A stretch of 64,000 nucleotides of DNA, taken from NCBI RefSeq assembly GCF_003148825.1, contig NZ_QGGZ01000007.1:1-64000 (forward strand), in the 5' to 3' direction. This document shows positions 62,035-64,000 of the stretch, piece after piece; the stretch's first letter is position 1, and the number at the start of each line of letters is the position of its first letter. The notes under the pieces are model-generated. The model was given only the letters and a program-made list of their open reading frames with translations. It was not told the origin of the DNA and did no database searches. The DNA comes from Streptomyces sp. CG 926 (GTDB lineage Bacteria > Actinomycetota > Actinomycetes > Streptomycetales > Streptomycetaceae). Both the position numbers and the translations under genes were made by a program.

Positions 62035-63165
62035 TCAGTGCTCCTTGGTGGCGGTGGTGGCGGTGACGGGGACGGGGACTGCGGTGATGCGGAGATCGGG
62101 GCCGATGCGGACGGCCTCGGTGATGTCGAGGCGCAGCGCGGCGGAGATGTTCTTGATCCCGGCGTCGGCGAGGGCCGCGGGGCCGGCGCCGAGCAGCGCG
62201 GGGGCGAGGTAGCCGATGACGCGGTCGACGGCGCCGGCCTCCAGGAAGGCGCCGGCCAGCGTGGGCCCGCCCTCCAGCAGGACGGAGCGGACGCCGCGCC
62301 GGAAGAGGGGGGTGAGCAGGTCGTGGACGCCGACGCGGCCGTCGTGCAGGGGCAGCCGGAGCAGTTCGACGCCGGGCAGGTGCCGGGTGTCGGCGTCCTC
62401 TCCTACGACGAGCAGCGTGGGCGCGGCGTCGTCGAGGACGCGGGCGGTCGGCCGGAGCGCGGCGCGGGTGTCGAGGGCGATGCGCAGCGGCTGGGTGGCG
62501 CCTTCGACGCCTCGGACGGCGAGGTGCGGGTCGTCGGCGCGCAGGGTGCCGCCGCCGACGAGGACGGCGTCGCTCTCGGCGCGCAGCCGGTGGACGTCGG
62601 CCCGGGACTCGGCGGAGCTGATCCAGCGACTGCTGCCGTCCGCGGCGGCGCTGCGACCGTCGAGGGTGGCGGCGTACTTCCAGGTGACGTGGGGCCGGCC
62701 CAGGCGTACGGAGGTCAGCCAGGCGGCGTTGCCCGCCTCGGCCTCGTCCGCGAGGAGGCCGGCCGTGGTGTCGATCCCGGCCGCGCGCAGGGTGGTGGCG
62801 CCGCCGCCGGCCTGCGGGTTCGGGTCGGAGACGGCATAGACCACGCGGGTGATCCCGGCGGCTACGAGGGCCTGGGCGCAGGGCCCGGTACGGCCGGTGT
62901 GGTTGCAGGGTTCGAGGGTGACGTAGGCGGTGCCGCCGCGGGCGGCCGCTCCTGCCGCGCGCAGGGCGTGGACCTCGGCGTGCGGGCCGCCGGCGCGCTC
63001 GTGCAGACCTTCGCCGACGATCGCGCCCGTGGCGTCGGTGATGACGCAGCCGACGACCGGGTTGGGGCTGGTGGAGCCGAGTTTGCGGGCGGCGAGCTCG
63101 ATGGCTCGGCGCATGGCACGGGTGTCCGCGTCGGGTGCTGCTGCGTGCGCGGCGTGTGTCGCCAC
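62035..63165 (-). CDS. ribD: Riboflavin biosynthesis deaminase/reductase
   Basis: A 376-residue bifunctional protein. The N-terminal zinc deaminase has GGPHAEVHALRAAG and TLEPCNHTGRTGPCAQAL; the C-terminal reductase has VTWKYAATLDGRSAA, LVGGGTLRADDPHLAVRG and LLEGGPTLAGAFL. The GTG at 63165 follows AGGAGG and is preferred over the upstream ATG at 63279, which lies in the leader. First gene of the riboswitch-controlled operon. Confidence 0.96.
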   Translation of the reverse strand: MATHAAHAAAPDADTRAMRRAIELAARKLGSTSPNPVVGCVITDATGAIVGEGLHERAGGPHAEVHALRAAGAAARGGTAYVTLEPCNHTGRTGPCAQALVAAGITRVVYAVSDPNPQAGGGATTLRAAGIDTTAGLLADEAEAGNAAWLTSVRLGRPHVTWKYAATLDGRSAAADGSSRWISSAESRADVHRLRAESDAVLVGGGTLRADDPHLAVRGVEGATQPLRIALDTRAALRPTARVLDDAAPTLLVVGEDADTRHLPGVELLRLPLHDGRVGVHDLLTPLFRRGVRSVLLEGGPTLAGAFLEAGAVDRVIGYLAPALLGAGPAALADAGIKNISAALRLDITEAVRIGPDLRITAVPVPVTATTATKEH

Positions 63166-63335
63166 CGGGTCCTCCTGCCTCATCGGGCACGGACTCCGGG
63201 GCCTGTCGGGATACGACAGATGAAGCGGTACAGCGCACAGGGGACGCCGAGGCCGGAAAAACGGTTCGACCGGGCACATCCGCAGGGGTGTGCCGACGAA
63301 CCGCCGACGGCGGCGTACCGGTGACTGGCCCGCCG

Positions 63336-63460
63336 CGCACTGCCTCCCATCCGGACTTTAACCGTCGGTCCAGGAATCTCACCTGGTCAACCGGCCGCTG
63401 GCTGCGGACGGGTCGCGGACTATAACCGCCGGTTCGGAATTACACCGACCCCGGAGTGCG
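63336..63460 (-). ncRNA. FMN riboswitch (RFN element)
   Basis: On the minus strand the conserved RFN blocks occur in order: GGGGTCGGTGTAATTCCGAA, ACCGGCGGTTATAGTCCGCGACC, GACCAGGTGAGATTCCTGGACC, and GACGGTTAAAGTCCGGATGG with GGAGGCA. FMN binding reduces expression of the rib operon. About 170 bases separate the aptamer from the ribD start; no clear terminator is seen there, so control may be at translation. The rest of 63166-63750 holds this leader and the chitinase promoter. Confidence 0.96.
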
Positions 63461-63578
63461 CTGCTACTGGTACTCCAGCCAGTTTGCCACGGGTGATCGG
63501 ATGCCATGCGGGTGATGTGGTGTGGCCTGGCTCACAGGGGATCGGTACCGGGGTGGACTTTGTCAAGTCGAGCGGGGT

Positions 63579-63621
63579 TGGTCCAGACCTATTGACCCGG
63601 GTGGTCTAGTCCTCTTAACGT
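63579..63621 (+). promoter_or_regulatory. DasR-like direct repeats and promoter of the chitinase gene
   Basis: TGGTCCAGACCT (63579-63590) and TGGTCTAGTCCT (63602-63613) are two 12-bp repeats of the kind long known in Streptomyces chitinase promoters and close to the DasR dre consensus. TTGACC (63592-63597) and TAACGT (63616-63621), 18 bp apart, form a promoter interleaved with the repeats, so a bound repressor would block RNA polymerase. Confidence 0.85.
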
Positions 63622-63750
63622 TCCCTTCATCTTCCCGGGAACAGCCCGTCAGATGTGCGCACGTCACGGGCCAACACGCATGTGCACCAACCCTGTTGCT
63701 TCACGTTGTGTCCATTTGTGTCCTGCATCCTCCCCTCCCCAGGAGGCACA

Positions 63751-64000
63751 ATGCTGTCCCCCACACGTACGAGAGCACTGCTCCTGGCATCCGGCGCCGC
63801 AATCGCCGGACTCCTGGTGGGCGGGCTCTCGGCGGGCGTCTCGCACGCGGCCGACCACGAGGGCTGTCGCCCCGACGGGCTGTACAAGACCGCCGGCGTC
63901 GACGTCCCGTACTGCTCGGTCTACGACACCGAAGGCCGCGAGAAGATGGGCGCCGACCACCAGCGCCGCGTCATCGGATATTTCACGGGCTGGCGCACCG
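63751..64000 (+). CDS. Secreted GH18 chitinase (N-terminal part, cut by window end)
   Basis: Only the first 83 codons are present. An Arg-containing start and the hydrophobic stretch ALLLASGAAIAGLLVGGLSAG followed by VSHAAD form a Sec signal peptide. After a short Cys-containing linker, HQRRVIGYFTGWRT is the first beta strand of a GH18 barrel. AGGAGG precedes the ATG. It presumably degrades chitin outside the cell, with N-acetylglucosamine products entering by the PTS. Confidence 0.9.
   Translation, partial: MLSPTRTRALLLASGAAIAGLLVGGLSAGVSHAADHEGCRPDGLYKTAGVDVPYCSVYDTEGREKMGADHQRRVIGYFTGWRT

Overview
The window is high-GC, gene-dense DNA from the core chromosome of a Streptomyces. The supporting signs are a cvnABCD conservon, the sporulation pair smeA-sffA, RbpA with a SigR-type promoter, DasR-type operators, and frequent GTG starts with short stop/start overlaps. 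From memory, the gene order resembles the S. coelicolor region around SCO1390 to SCO1444. No phage or plasmid backbone and no complete transposase gene was found.

Layout. Bases 1-250 look like the leader and tandem promoters of an rRNA operon that runs leftward out of the window. From 0.4 to 2.8 kb lies crr-ptsI (PTS IIA-Glc and enzyme I) behind a double DasR-like site. From 2.9 to 12.8 kb are metabolic genes: acetoacetyl-CoA synthetase, a GH31 glucosidase, an AHSA1/ArsR/AHSA1 operon with two clear operators, a NUDIX hydrolase, and a zinc-ribbon/thiolase pair. From 12.9 to 17.3 kb is the conservon. From 18.7 to 26.2 kb is a three-gene operon that looks like a divergent MukF-MukE-MukB type SMC complex, interrupted by a dispersed palindromic repeat. 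From 26.3 to 28.7 kb is the 5-oxoprolinase set pxpABC.

From 28.9 to 33.2 kb are HEAT and ankyrin proteins and smeA-sffA. From 33.2 to 44.9 kb are a MocR-type regulator, a glycerophosphodiesterase, an MFS transporter, rbpA, fxsA, a polyprenol-phosphate mannosyltransferase, an amidohydrolase, an Lrp regulator and a small kinase-like/AttH-like operon.

From 44.9 to 47.0 kb there is no recognisable gene. Instead there is a 451-bp inverted repeat with only 4 mismatches. Each arm carries a 153-bp MITE-like core, and the arms enclose two oppositely oriented arrays of exact 63-bp units. This is the least explained structure in the window.

From 47.0 to 54.5 kb are an acyl-CoA dehydrogenase, small membrane proteins, a secreted C39-like peptidase, a P-loop kinase, an EccA-like AAA+ ATPase with a TTA codon, and a 46-residue three-cysteine ORF. 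From 54.5 to 63.5 kb a long leftward gene series runs FMN riboswitch, ribD-ribE-ribM-ribBA-ribH-hisE-hisG-PH-domain protein, then two CBS-domain membrane proteins. The window ends in the start of a secreted GH18 chitinase preceded by two DasR-like repeats. N-acetylglucosamine/chitin control therefore appears at both ends of the window: PTS at the left, chitinase at the right.
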